A DNA stretch of 64,000 bases. It comes from Pseudomonas chlororaphis subsp. chlororaphis. Its GTDB lineage: Bacteria; Pseudomonadota; Gammaproteobacteria; Pseudomonadales; Pseudomonadaceae. Below, one piece after another: positions 35,686 through 44,251 of the stretch. The notes beneath the pieces were generated by a model. The model searched no databases. It had not been told where the DNA came from and was given only the letters and a program-made list of their open reading frames with translations. Where the stretch lies: the NCBI RefSeq assembly GCF_003945765.1, contig NZ_CP027712.1, forward strand, positions 5,642,001 through 5,706,000, read 5' to 3'. Each line of letters opens with the position of its first letter. The stretch's first letter is position 1. The position numbers and the translations under genes were made by a program.

Positions 35686-35868
35686 TCACTCGTTTTCGCT
35701 GCGCACGTCGAGCATCCATTCCTGCCCGTCGGTCTGCAGGGTAAACACAATGGGCCGACAACAGACCGGACAATCCTCGATGTACTGCTGATCGCCCCCG
35801 GACAGGTCCAGTACAGCCTCGGCCTCTTCACCACAGTAGGGACATTGATAGCGCTCGGTTTCCAGCAT
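35686..35868 (-). CDS. CPXCG-motif cysteine-rich protein
   Basis: The tiny 60-residue protein has two cysteine knuckles, CPYC (9-12) and CPVCC (33-37), consistent with one bound zinc, and an acidic C-terminal strand. The family is widespread in gammaproteobacteria and uncharacterised. It is the first gene of a small operon with DUF2007 and SRAP genes. Confidence 0.85.
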   Translation of the reverse strand: MLETERYQCPYCGEEAEAVLDLSGGDQQYIEDCPVCCRPIVFTLQTDGQEWMLDVRSENE

Positions 35869-36007
35869 CGCGGCCTCCGGAGTGACTTGTGCGTATAATC
35901 GCCGGTCTATTTGCAGGGCTATTGAGATCTGAGCTTACTTTTCAGACCGCGCCCGGCTATTTTTCGATCCAAACCTTTTCTTACCTAGCCGTTTCCAACA
36001 AGAGAGC

Positions 36008-37177
36008 ATGATGGGCGAATTCGATGCCATCCGACCTTACGACGACACTGAAGTACCAGCGGTGCTGGCTCGACTGCTCGGCGACAAGGCGTTTCTAGAT
36101 ATCCTCACCCACTTCAGCTTCCCGCGCTTTGCCGGTGCTTTCGGCTGGCTGCTCAAACCCCTTATAGCTCATCGGCTGCGCCGTGAGTTCGCCGCGGTCA
36201 CTTCGGTGGCGACCCTGCAGGACAAGGTCGAGTTCTACGTCGACCGCACCATCGAGCGGGCCACCGACGGCGTGACCTACACCGGGGTCGAGCAGTTCAA
36301 GTCCGGCAGCGCCTACCTGTTCATCGCCAACCACCGCGACATCGTGATGGACCCGGCCTTCGTCAATTACGCGGTGTACCACGCCGGGCTGCCGACCCCG
36401 CGCATCGCCATTGGCGACAACCTGCTGCAGAAGCCTTTCGTCAGCGACCTGATGCGCCTGAACAAGAGCTTCATCGTGCACCGTTCTATCACCGGACGCC
36501 GGGAAAAGATGGCCGCCTACCAGCTGCTGTCGGCCTACATCAACCACTCGATCCGCAACGATTGCGCATCGATCTGGATTGCCCAGGCCGAAGGCCGGGC
36601 CAAGGACGGCGACGACCGTACCGAATCGGCGATCCTCAAGATGTTCCACATGAGCCGCAAGGACGAGCCGTTCGGCGAGGTCATCCAGTCGCTGAACCTG
36701 ACCCCGGTGTCGATCAGCTACGAATACGACCCTTGCGATCAGGCCAAGGCCCGCGAGCTGTATATCCGCGCTACCACCGGCAGCTACACCAAGGCCCCGG
36801 GCGAGGACGACATCAGCATCGCCAAAGGCATCACCGGCTATAAGGGCCGGGTCCATGTGAACTTCGCCGCGCCGATCAGCGAGCTGTTCGAGGACACCAA
36901 GCAATTGGCGGTGGAGATGGACCGGCAGATCCTCGGCGGTTATCGCCTGTTCCCGGTGCATTACCTGGCCTACGCCCAGTGGAGCGATGCCGACCCGGCG
37001 CTGCAGGTACCGAGCGCGGCCCAGGTGTTCCCGGCGGACGAACTGGCCAAGGCCCAGGAAGAGTGGCAACGGCGCCTGGACGCCTGCCCGGAGGAACATC
37101 GCCCGTACCTGGTGCTGCAATATGCGACGCCGGTGCGCAATCAGTATCGGGTCAAGGCGGGACTGGCATTGCCATAA
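36008..37177 (+). CDS. PlsC-type 1-acyl-glycerol-3-phosphate acyltransferase
   Basis: The 389-residue cytoplasmic/peripheral protein has an acyltransferase domain with the catalytic box NHRDIVMDP (about 108-116), a variant of HxxxxD with N before H. Downstream blocks SFIVHRSITGRREKM and IWIAQAEGRAKDG correspond to acyltransferase motifs II and III. It is longer than PlsC (about 245) and has no membrane helix, so it may acylate another glycerophosphate-like acceptor. There is a choice of two adjacent ATGs. Confidence 0.78.
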   Translation: MMGEFDAIRPYDDTEVPAVLARLLGDKAFLDILTHFSFPRFAGAFGWLLKPLIAHRLRREFAAVTSVATLQDKVEFYVDRTIERATDGVTYTGVEQFKSGSAYLFIANHRDIVMDPAFVNYAVYHAGLPTPRIAIGDNLLQKPFVSDLMRLNKSFIVHRSITGRREKMAAYQLLSAYINHSIRNDCASIWIAQAEGRAKDGDDRTESAILKMFHMSRKDEPFGEVIQSLNLTPVSISYEYDPCDQAKARELYIRATTGSYTKAPGEDDISIAKGITGYKGRVHVNFAAPISELFEDTKQLAVEMDRQILGGYRLFPVHYLAYAQWSDADPALQVPSAAQVFPADELAKAQEEWQRRLDACPEEHRPYLVLQYATPVRNQYRVKAGLALP

Positions 37178-37285
37178 CGCTCACCGCACACGACAACGGC
37201 GCCAGAAGGCGCCGTTGTCGTTTGTGCAATGTGTGCCGGGAAACGATGCCGATCGCCAGCTTGCTCGCGAGAGCGGCCTCGGCTT

Positions 37286-37576
37286 TCAGAATCGGGTACT
37301 GATCCAGGACACCAGCAACGCCAGCCCCAGGCAGGCAAAACCGAAGCGGTAGAAGAACCGGTTCATGCGCAAGGTCGCATCGTCCAATGCCTGCCCCGGC
37401 AGATCCTGGGAGCGGGATTGGCCCTGGGCGGCCAGATTGGCCAGCGCGCGCTGCTCACGACGTCGTGTGGCGTGCAACAACCAGCTACCGGGAAAGGCGA
37501 ACAGCAAGGCAAGAATATTGATCAGCTTGGCGGGGTGGGCGCTGAACAGCGACCAGATCAGTTGCAGCGACATCAC
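37286..37576 (-). CDS. Small two-helix membrane protein, unknown function
   Basis: The 96-residue protein has helices at about 15-35 (PAKLINILALLFAFPGSWLL) and 72-92 (FFYRFGFACLGLALLVSWIS), joined by a basic/Gln-rich loop. Two adjacent ATGs are possible starts. I recognise no family. It is convergent with the acyltransferase gene. Confidence 0.6.
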   Translation of the reverse strand: MMSLQLIWSLFSAHPAKLINILALLFAFPGSWLLHATRRREQRALANLAAQGQSRSQDLPGQALDDATLRMNRFFYRFGFACLGLALLVSWISTRF

Positions 37577-37760
37577 GAACCTCGAATGAAACCGGATAAC
37601 GAGCCCTGACGGCTCGCGGCGCGGATTTTACCCAAAGGCCCACTTTCTGCCTGGGCTTTCCGACAGATAACAAGCCGCCTGCCGGTTAATTCACCCTGTC
37701 ATACGTTCGTCATACAAACAGGCCAGTCTGGCGCCCCTCGAAACCGACACGGAGCTTGTC

Positions 37761-37967
37761 ATGCTGCACGCAGAAAACCAGGACCGCCTCTACCTGATCG
37801 CCCCCAGCGACGAACAGGAAGCCTTGGTCGGCGCCTTGGCCTTCAACGTCCAGGACCGCCACTGGCTGGTGTATTGCGCCCTCGGCGGGCACCAGCATGC
37901 CGACCTGCCGGAAACCGACCTGCTGACAGGCGTCAGCGTGCTGGATTTTTACGTCGAGGCGGCGTGA
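37761..37967 (+). CDS. Small conserved-type hypothetical protein
   Basis: The 68-residue acidic cytoplasmic frame starts MLHAENQDRLYLIAPSDEQE and ends DFYVEAA. The ribosome site is CACGGAG, seven bases before the ATG, and an intrinsic terminator follows directly. Codon use matches the neighbours. Function is unknown. Confidence 0.6.
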   Translation: MLHAENQDRLYLIAPSDEQEALVGALAFNVQDRHWLVYCALGGHQHADLPETDLLTGVSVLDFYVEAA

Positions 37968-37998
37968 GTCCGGACTCGAAACAAATCGACAGTCAATA

Positions 37999-38034
37999 AA
38001 AAGCCCGGCTTCTGTGGAAGCCGGGCTTTTTTGT
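37999..38034 (+). terminator. Intrinsic terminator after the small gene at 37,761
   Basis: A perfect 14-bp stem (37999-38012 with 38017-38030, AAAAGCCCGGCTTC / GAAGCCGGGCTTTT) is followed by T. Confidence 0.9.
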
Positions 38035-38124
38035 GTACAGCGCCGAAGCCGTCAAGCAAGGCCCTTCGGGCCTTATCGTCCGAACGCGGCCCGAGCCTGC
38101 GGCAGCGGCTACACAAGGCTCACA

Positions 38125-38709
38125 TCATTCGCCGAGAATCTGGCCGATGCTCGGGTCCTTGAACAGGCGGGTCAAGGCGTCGCTGAGCACGTCGCTGACC
38201 AGCTTGGTATTGGTTTCCTGGTTCGGCGCCATGCCGAAACGCTGGTCCAGGGACGCACCGTAGCGACCGCTGTAGCGGCGGTTGGCGTTCTGCACATCGG
38301 AACGGAAGGTCGCACCGATGGTGGCCTCGGTCACGTACAGGCCTTCCTTGGGCGACTGATACTTCAGCTCGGCCAGGGTCACGGTCAGTTGCGGAGCGTT
38401 CAGCGCGTTGGCGGTCGGGGTAAAGCCCAGCAGGCGTACCGCGGCCTCGGCCTGGGCCTGCAGCTTCGGCAGGATCTGCGCGCCCTGGACGGTAATCGCG
38501 CTGGTTTCAGGGTACAGCCCGCCGCGGGTACCCAGGGTTGGCGACGGACGGCCATCGACCACTTTCACGACCACCGGCTGGCCATGGCCGACCGGCGCGA
38601 GCTGAGTGGTGAGCTTCGGTTCCGGGCTGAGTTGTTGCGGGCTATGGGCGCAACCAGCCAGCGTCAAACTGGTCACAGTAATCAAACCGAACAACAGGCG
38701 TTGCAACAT
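38125..38709 (-). CDS. YajG-family outer-membrane lipoprotein
   Basis: The 194-residue protein has a lipoprotein signal ending TLAGC (C20). It matches the YajG family by its VVVKVVDGRPSPTLGTRGG start of the mature fold and the C-terminal VSDVLSDALTRLFKDPSI. Function is unknown. I chose the second ATG because GGAG lies eight bases before it and only two before the first. Confidence 0.85.
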   Translation of the reverse strand: MLQRLLFGLITVTSLTLAGCAHSPQQLSPEPKLTTQLAPVGHGQPVVVKVVDGRPSPTLGTRGGLYPETSAITVQGAQILPKLQAQAEAAVRLLGFTPTANALNAPQLTVTLAELKYQSPKEGLYVTEATIGATFRSDVQNANRRYSGRYGASLDQRFGMAPNQETNTKLVSDVLSDALTRLFKDPSIGQILGE

Positions 38710-38915
38710 GCTCATTTCTCCAGGAATCAGGCACAGACAGACGCGCAGTATAGCGGGGGTCAGCGGCCGCTAACCAGCGGCCCGGCGCGAGTCAGTCAGC
38801 TCTCATACAGGTTCGGTACAAGGCGCTTGCTGTAACCTCCCCGTCACGGACGTTACATGGCCATGTAACGCCCAGGCGGCATTCTTCATCGCAACTGCCC
38901 AACAGGTACATCGCC

Positions 38916-39149
38916 ATGCATTTCCTCTGGTCCTTGTTCGCTCCGCGCCAGAAATACCGCAGCTTCGCCAAGCTCGACCCGCAGGGCCGCTGCCAGGCTT
39001 TCAAGCACTGCAAAGTGCCGCCAATGGGCGACGGCTGGGTGGAAATCGAGGAAATCCGTCTCAACTGGTTGCACCAGCCGCTACCCGCCAGCGCCCGCGT
39101 CAGCCCACGCATTGCCCGCGCCCGGGTGCAACCGATGATGGCTACCTGA
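38916..39149 (+). CDS. Small basic hypothetical protein
   Basis: The 77-residue frame begins MHFLWSLFAPRQKYRSFAKL and ends with an Arg-rich tail. It has Pseudomonas-like codon use. The ribosome-site match is weak (ACAGG about 10 bases upstream). No family is recognised. Confidence 0.5.
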   Translation: MHFLWSLFAPRQKYRSFAKLDPQGRCQAFKHCKVPPMGDGWVEIEEIRLNWLHQPLPASARVSPRIARARVQPMMAT

Positions 39150-39881
39150 CCAAAAGACTAATAAAAGTCATTAAACAGGATCATTTCCGCGCGTTTCTTC
39201 GTTACAATCTCCCCCCGATTATAAGGACGTCTCCTGATCGGGCCTCGCAGCATCGCTGATGCATCAGCTTCAGCTCCCCCGCATTGCCCACAGAGAGCCG
39301 CCCACACAGATCGAGTGAAGCCGGCGTGCTTGCTGTTCATCTTGCAAACCACCGCTTTTCGCGCATCTGCAGAGCTGCCATTGCTCGGCCACTAAGCTGT
39401 TCGCCCGTTAATGCCACGTGCTCCATGTCGGCATTCACCCCTCGGGCCGGTGCCAGGCTTGGACAGCCCTTTTTTGAGGTTCACGTCTTCAAAAGAGCGT
39501 GAAAAAACGGGTTTTCACAACTTCACAAGAGTGTGGCGAGCAAATGAATAGTTTTGCGTCTGTACTGGCACCATTAGCGTCTACAACAGCCCGATTACAC
39601 AGGACCGAGCACGCCTCAGATACTTGCGCTTGAAGCCTGTCCGCTACGGATTTGGTTGCACAAACGGACTCTTGACCATAAGTCGAATTGCCCGCCCTGC
39701 CCTGAAATGCGTTCATACGCGGATCAGGCCCGGTTGGTAGCGTCCGTCGAAGTTGCGAAAAATTGCGAAGATTCGGACATGGCGATCCTGGCCATGAGTG
39801 ACCCGGGGCATAACGTGAACCGCCCCTTACTCCTGGCAGCTATGCCGTCAATTTGGTGCTGCAGATTTTGGAGACGCGTTA
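39150..39881 (+). promoter_or_regulatory. Long non-coding leader upstream of mqo
   Basis: In these 732 bp I see no supported gene; open frames are short and lack codon bias. Near 39,205 TTACAAT resembles a -10 box, which would give a 5' leader of more than 650 nt. Base composition is less G+C-rich than in the genes. A small RNA or a leader-based control is possible. Confidence 0.4.
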
Positions 39882-41393
39882 ATGGCGCATAACGAAGCAG
39901 TAGACGTCGTATTGGTTGGGGCCGGTATCATGAGTGCCACCCTCGCTGTACTGCTCAAGGAGCTCGACCCCGCGATCAAGCTGGAAGTCGTCGAGCTGAT
40001 GGATTCGGGTGCCGCGGAAAGTTCCAACCCGTGGAACAACGCCGGTACCGGCCACGCCGGCCTCTGTGAGCTGAACTACACGCCACAGGCCGCCGACGGT
40101 TCCGTCGATATCAAGAAAGCCGTGCACATCAACACCCAGTTCGAGGTGTCGAAGCAGTTCTGGTCCTACCTGACCAAGAAAGGCACCTTCGGCTCGTCCA
40201 AGTCCTTTATCAGCCCGGTGCCGCACCTGAGCTTCGTCCAGGGCGACAGCGGTGTGTCCTTCCTGAAGAAGCGCTTTGAAGTGCTGAGCAAGCACCACGC
40301 TTTCGCGGACATGGAATACACCGAAGACAAGGCCAAGATGGCCGAGTGGATGCCGCTGATGATGCCGGGGCGCGCGGCTGACGAAGTCCTCGCCGCCACC
40401 CGCGTGATCAACGGCACCGACGTCAACTTCGGCGCCCTGACCAACCAGTTGCTCAAGCACCTGACCAGCGCACCCGATGCCCAGGTCAAGTACTGCAAGC
40501 GCGTGACCGGCCTGAAACGCAACAAGGACAACGGCTGGACCGTCAGCATCAAGGACGTCAACAGCGGCAACACCCGTGAAGTCGACGCCAAGTTCGTGTT
40601 CCTCGGCGCTGGTGGCGCAGCACTGCCGCTGCTGCAGGCTTCGGGCATCGAGGAAAGCAAAGGCTTCGGCGGCTTCCCGATCAGCGGCCAGTGGCTGCGT
40701 TGCGACAACCCGGAAGTGGTCAAGCATCACCAGGCCAAGGTCTACAGTCAGGCCGCGGTCGGTTCGCCACCGATGTCCGTGCCGCACCTGGACACCCGCG
40801 TGGTCGATGGCAAGAAGTCCCTGCTGTTCGGGCCGTACGCCGGCTTCACCACCAAGTTCCTCAAGCACGGCTCGTTCATGGACCTGCCGATGTCGGTTCG
40901 CGCCGGCAATATCGGCCCGATGCTGGCCGTGGCCAAGAACAACATGGACCTGACCAAGTACCTGGTCAGCGAAGTGATGCAGTCCATGGAGCAGCGCCTG
41001 GAATCCCTGCGTCGCTTCTACCCGGAGGCCAAGGCCGAAGACTGGCGCCTGGAAGTGGCCGGCCAGCGGGTGCAGATCATCAAGAAGGATCCGAAGAAAG
41101 GCGGCGTGCTGCAGTTTGGTACCGAGCTGGTCGCAGCCAAGGACGGCTCCCTCGCCGCCCTGCTCGGCGCTTCACCAGGCGCTTCGGTGACCGTCTCGAT
41201 CATGCTGGAACTGATCGAGCGCTGCTTCCCGGCCAAGGCCAGCGGCGAGTGGGCCAGCAAGCTCAAGGAAATCTTCCCGGCCCGTGAAAAGGCCCTGGAA
41301 ACCGACGCCGCGCTGTACCGCAAGATCAACAGCGAGAACAACGTCAGCCTGGAACTGGTCGAACAGAGCAGCGAAGCCGAAAGCTACGCTTAA
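39882..41393 (+). CDS. mqo: Malate:quinone oxidoreductase
   Basis: The 503-residue FAD-dependent peripheral membrane enzyme oxidises malate to oxaloacetate and reduces ubiquinone. It serves as the main malate-oxidising TCA-cycle step in Pseudomonas. The FAD-binding start [17 protein letters not shown] (about 8-24), [12 protein letters not shown], and the C-terminal [20 protein letters not shown] are family hallmarks. GGAG lies eight bases before the ATG. A strong terminator follows. Two mqo genes are common in the genus; this one matches the mqoB neighbourhood by context. Confidence 0.97.
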   Translation: MAHNEAVDVVLVGAGIMSATLAVLLKELDPAIKLEVVELMDSGAAESSNPWNNAGTGHAGLCELNYTPQAADGSVDIKKAVHINTQFEVSKQFWSYLTKKGTFGSSKSFISPVPHLSFVQGDSGVSFLKKRFEVLSKHHAFADMEYTEDKAKMAEWMPLMMPGRAADEVLAATRVINGTDVNFGALTNQLLKHLTSAPDAQVKYCKRVTGLKRNKDNGWTVSIKDVNSGNTREVDAKFVFLGAGGAALPLLQASGIEESKGFGGFPISGQWLRCDNPEVVKHHQAKVYSQAAVGSPPMSVPHLDTRVVDGKKSLLFGPYAGFTTKFLKHGSFMDLPMSVRAGNIGPMLAVAKNNMDLTKYLVSEVMQSMEQRLESLRRFYPEAKAEDWRLEVAGQRVQIIKKDPKKGGVLQFGTELVAAKDGSLAALLGASPGASVTVSIMLELIERCFPAKASGEWASKLKEIFPAREKALETDAALYRKINSENNVSLELVEQSSEAESYA

Positions 41394-41407
41394 GCCGCGC
41401 TCATGAA

Positions 41408-41444
41408 AAACGCCCCGCTCTCTTGGAGAACGGGGCGTTTTTTT
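41408..41444 (+). terminator. Intrinsic terminator after mqo
   Basis: AAACGCCCCG (41408-41417) pairs with CGGGGCGTTT (41431-41440), and an inner TCTC/GAGA extension and a run of seven T follow. Confidence 0.9.
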
Positions 41445-41484
41445 ATCGCCGCTTAAACACAGCCACAGACGGGGCGGTGAGTTT

Positions 41485-41772
41485 TCAGCCGCGGGCTTTT
41501 TCGATCAGTTCGATGTAGTCGGCGGCATTGCGCTGGTCCTGGATCAGGGCCACGAAGTCCTTGCCGTGTTCGTCCTTGCCGTCCAGGTCGTAGCCGGCCT
41601 CGACGAAGAACACCAGGAAACGCTCGAAATCGTCGATACGCAGGCCACGATAGGCCTTGATCAGCTTGTGCAGGGACGGCGAAGTGGCGTCGGCCGGCTC
41701 GAAATCGAGGAACAGTTTGATCTGCGCATCGCCGATCTCGTCACCAATCACTTGTTTCTTATCTTTACGCAT
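41485..41772 (-). CDS. PA4642-family conserved protein
   Basis: The 95-residue cytoplasmic protein begins MRKDKKQVIGDEIGD and is rich in charged residues (GYDLDGKDEHGKD, IELIEKARG). It corresponds by position to P. aeruginosa PA4642 (between mqoB and hpt), of unknown function. It is the last of a four-gene minus-strand run. Confidence 0.75.
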   Translation of the reverse strand: MRKDKKQVIGDEIGDAQIKLFLDFEPADATSPSLHKLIKAYRGLRIDDFERFLVFFVEAGYDLDGKDEHGKDFVALIQDQRNAADYIELIEKARG

Positions 41773-41835
41773 TGCCGACTCCAGCTCGCAGACATTTCAC
41801 GGGGCAGGCAGTTTACCCCCAGGCCGCATCGGGCC

Positions 41836-42321
41836 TCAACGCGAGTGTACGGCGCCGGTGTGCAGATCGGCCCAGATGTGGCCGTTGGCGTAGCTGAGGA
41901 ACTGGCAATACACCGTGTCGTTGCGCAACAGGTCCATCACCACCCGATACTGGGCCAATGGATAGAACAGGGTGAGGGTCTTGCTCTTGGCGTCGAACTG
42001 GGGCTTTTTCAGGCTTTTGCTCTCGCCATCGAAATTCACCAGCACCTGGCTGATGGTCGCGCCCTTGTTCAACGGCTTGCCCTTGAGCCGGACCAGCAGC
42101 GGCGAAGTGACCGGGATCGGTTGCTGGTTGGATTGGCGCTGGCTGCCGATGACCACCGAGTATTCGGTGACCTGCAACAACTGTTGCTGCTCGGGGGCGG
42201 CGTCACGCAGGGTCAGGTCATCGGGGGGCAGGAACTGCGCATGCATGGGCGCCGGGGCGGCGGCCAGGGGCAGGCTCAGGATCAGAACAAAGGCCGCGCA
42301 ACTGCGAATCAAAAGGCTCAT
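41836..42321 (-). CDS. Secreted protein of unknown function
   Basis: The 161-residue protein has a Sec signal peptide (about 1-22, FVLILSLPLAAAPA) and a beta-rich mature region (QLLQVTEYSVVIGSQRQS, TLTLFYPLAQYRVVMDLL). It has one cysteine near the C-terminus (DTVYCQFLSYANG). No family is recognised. By position it matches PA4643. It lies 88 bp after the cupin gene. Confidence 0.7.
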   Translation of the reverse strand: MSLLIRSCAAFVLILSLPLAAAPAPMHAQFLPPDDLTLRDAAPEQQQLLQVTEYSVVIGSQRQSNQQPIPVTSPLLVRLKGKPLNKGATISQVLVNFDGESKSLKKPQFDAKSKTLTLFYPLAQYRVVMDLLRNDTVYCQFLSYANGHIWADLHTGAVHSR

Positions 42322-42409
42322 GACAGGCTCCGGACACAAGGCCTGGCACTCTAGCATGGGTCAGCGCAGATTTTTTGCAGCGGCTACAGCTCAAGCGCGA
42401 GGATGGCGC

Positions 42410-42883
42410 TCAGTCGAACTGGGCGCGCATCCAGGCCTGGTATTCGGCCACATCCGGCTCCCCCTCGCGGGGCGCCCAAGCGGCCAGTTCACCTTCGCCG
42501 ACCGGGCGATAAGGCCCGGCCTTGCATTCGAACATCAGGCTATCGGGCTCAAGCACCACAAGACCGTGGTAGACGCCGACCGGCAAGTCGACGCCCATGC
42601 AATCGCCACCCGCCTGCAGCACACGTTTTTCCAGCACCTGACCGGCGTCGTCGAAAATCAGCAGGCCCAGGCGCCCCTTGAGCACCAGCAAGGTCTCGGC
42701 CTTGTCGTCACTCAGGTGACGATGGGGCGGGATATAGGTGGATGGCTGCAGTCCCACCGCCATGCGGTGACAAGGCTCTTGCATCTGATGGAAGTTGTGG
42801 TGATGACGACCACGGGGGCTGGCCGAGGACTTTTCGGCCAGTTCGGCAAACAGCGACTGATCCAGATAGCTCGGCCCGCCCAT
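42410..42883 (-). CDS. WbuC-family cupin metalloprotein
   Basis: The 157-residue single-domain cupin has metal-ligand motifs PPHRHLSDDKAETLLVLKG and GVYHGLVVL, and an N-terminal helix region with RGRHHHNFHQ. WbuC-type proteins are found in O-antigen clusters as well as alone. Here it follows hpt by 3 bp, so it is translated with a purine-salvage gene. Substrate is unknown. Confidence 0.8.
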   Translation of the reverse strand: MGGPSYLDQSLFAELAEKSSASPRGRHHHNFHQMQEPCHRMAVGLQPSTYIPPHRHLSDDKAETLLVLKGRLGLLIFDDAGQVLEKRVLQAGGDCMGVDLPVGVYHGLVVLEPDSLMFECKAGPYRPVGEGELAAWAPREGEPDVAEYQAWMRAQFD

Positions 42884-42886
42884 GGC

Positions 42887-43444
42887 TTACATGCCCTTGA
42901 CGGCAAAGATGCCGGCAGCGTTGCGCCAGTAACCCTTGTAGTCCATACCGTAACCGAAGATGTAGCGGTCCACGCAGGGCAGGCCGACGTAATCGGCCTT
43001 CAGGTCGAGACGGGCCTTGCGGTCGTGGTCCTTGTCGATCAGCACGGCGGTGTGCACCGCGCGGGCACCGGCGTGTTTGCAGAAGTCGATGATCGCGCCC
43101 AGGGTATGCCCCTCGTCGAGGATGTCGTCGATGATCAGCACGTCACGGTCGATGAAGGACACTTCCGGCTTGGACTTCCAGAACAGCTCGCCGCCGCTGG
43201 TTTCGTTGCGATAGCGGGTAGCGTGCAGGTAGGAAGCTTCCAGGGGGAATTTCAGGTGGGTCAGCAGCTTGCCGGAGAAGATCAGGCCACCGTTCATCAC
43301 GCAGAAAACCACCGGATTGCGCTCCGCCAGTTGTTCATTGATTTGTGCACCGACTCGGGCGATGGCCGCCTCGACCTCAGCTTCGGTGTACAGGCAGTCA
43401 GCCTCGCGCATGATTTGACGGATATGCTCGAGATCAGCGGACAT
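42887..43444 (-). CDS. hpt: Hypoxanthine-guanine phosphoribosyltransferase
   Basis: The 185-residue type I phosphoribosyltransferase salvages hypoxanthine or guanine with PRPP. The PRPP loop is VLIIDDILDEGHT (about 100-112), and VVFCVMNGGLIFSGKLL precedes it. The start MSADLEH was chosen by family length. It is divergent from upp, so nucleobase salvage in both directions is clustered. Confidence 0.93.
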   Translation of the reverse strand: MSADLEHIRQIMREADCLYTEAEVEAAIARVGAQINEQLAERNPVVFCVMNGGLIFSGKLLTHLKFPLEASYLHATRYRNETSGGELFWKSKPEVSFIDRDVLIIDDILDEGHTLGAIIDFCKHAGARAVHTAVLIDKDHDRKARLDLKADYVGLPCVDRYIFGYGMDYKGYWRNAAGIFAVKGM

Positions 43445-43610
43445 GGCGCTCTCCAGGGGGGTGGCAGTTTCGGAAAAGCGAGCAAAGGTACGCATCCGGC
43501 CCGGTCAGATCAAGCGTTTCTGGACTAACGTACTTAGATGTCTATAGGACAACACCCTCGGATAGATTAATCTAGGCCGGTTTTTTTGCCCGCCGCCGGA
43601 GCCTTTCCCT

Positions 43611-44249
43611 ATGCCCATCCGTGAGATCCGCCATCCGCTGATCCGACACAAACTTGGCCTTATGCGCCGCGCCGACATTAGCACGAAGAACTTCCGCGAG
43701 CTCGCTCAGGAAGTCGGTGCCCTGCTGACGTACGAAGCCACCAAAGACTTGCCGCTCGAATCCTATGAGATTCCGGGCTGGTGCGGCCCCGTCCAGGTCG
43801 AGAAGATCGCCGGCAAGAAGATTACCGTGGTGCCGATCCTGCGTGCCGGTATCGGCATGCTCGAAGGCGTGCTCAGCCTGATCCCGGGCGCCAAGGTCAG
43901 CGCCGTGGGCGTGGCCCGCAACGAGGAAACCCTGCAGGCGCACACCTACCTGGAAAAACTGGTTCCGGAAATCGACGAACGCCTGGCCATGATCATCGAC
44001 CCGATGCTCGCCACCGGCAGCTCCATGGTCGCGACCATCGACCTGCTGAAAAAGGCTGGCTGCAAGGACATCCGCGCCATGGTGCTGGTCGCCGCCCCCG
44101 AGGGCATCGAAGCCGTCGAGAAAGCGCACCCGGACGTGACCATCTACACCGCATCCATCGATCAGAAACTCAACGAGCACGGCTACATCATCCCGGGCCT
44201 GGGCGATGCCGGCGACAAGATCTTCGGCACCAAGCAGAAGGACGCCTGA
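43611..44249 (+). CDS. upp: Uracil phosphoribosyltransferase
   Basis: The 212-residue enzyme makes UMP from uracil and PRPP. Recognised from [20 protein letters not shown] at the start, the flexible loop [13 protein letters not shown], the PRPP site [10 protein letters not shown] and the C-terminal uracil-binding [16 protein letters not shown]. It overlaps functionally and spatially (2-bp gap) with uraA. Confidence 0.98.
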   Translation: MPIREIRHPLIRHKLGLMRRADISTKNFRELAQEVGALLTYEATKDLPLESYEIPGWCGPVQVEKIAGKKITVVPILRAGIGMLEGVLSLIPGAKVSAVGVARNEETLQAHTYLEKLVPEIDERLAMIIDPMLATGSSMVATIDLLKKAGCKDIRAMVLVAAPEGIEAVEKAHPDVTIYTASIDQKLNEHGYIIPGLGDAGDKIFGTKQKDA

Positions 44250-44251
44250 GC

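Noticed and set aside
38034..38039. Another TGTACA hexamer that might be a LitR half-site
   Set aside because: No matching hexamer lies 12 bp away on either side, and it overlaps the tail of a terminator.
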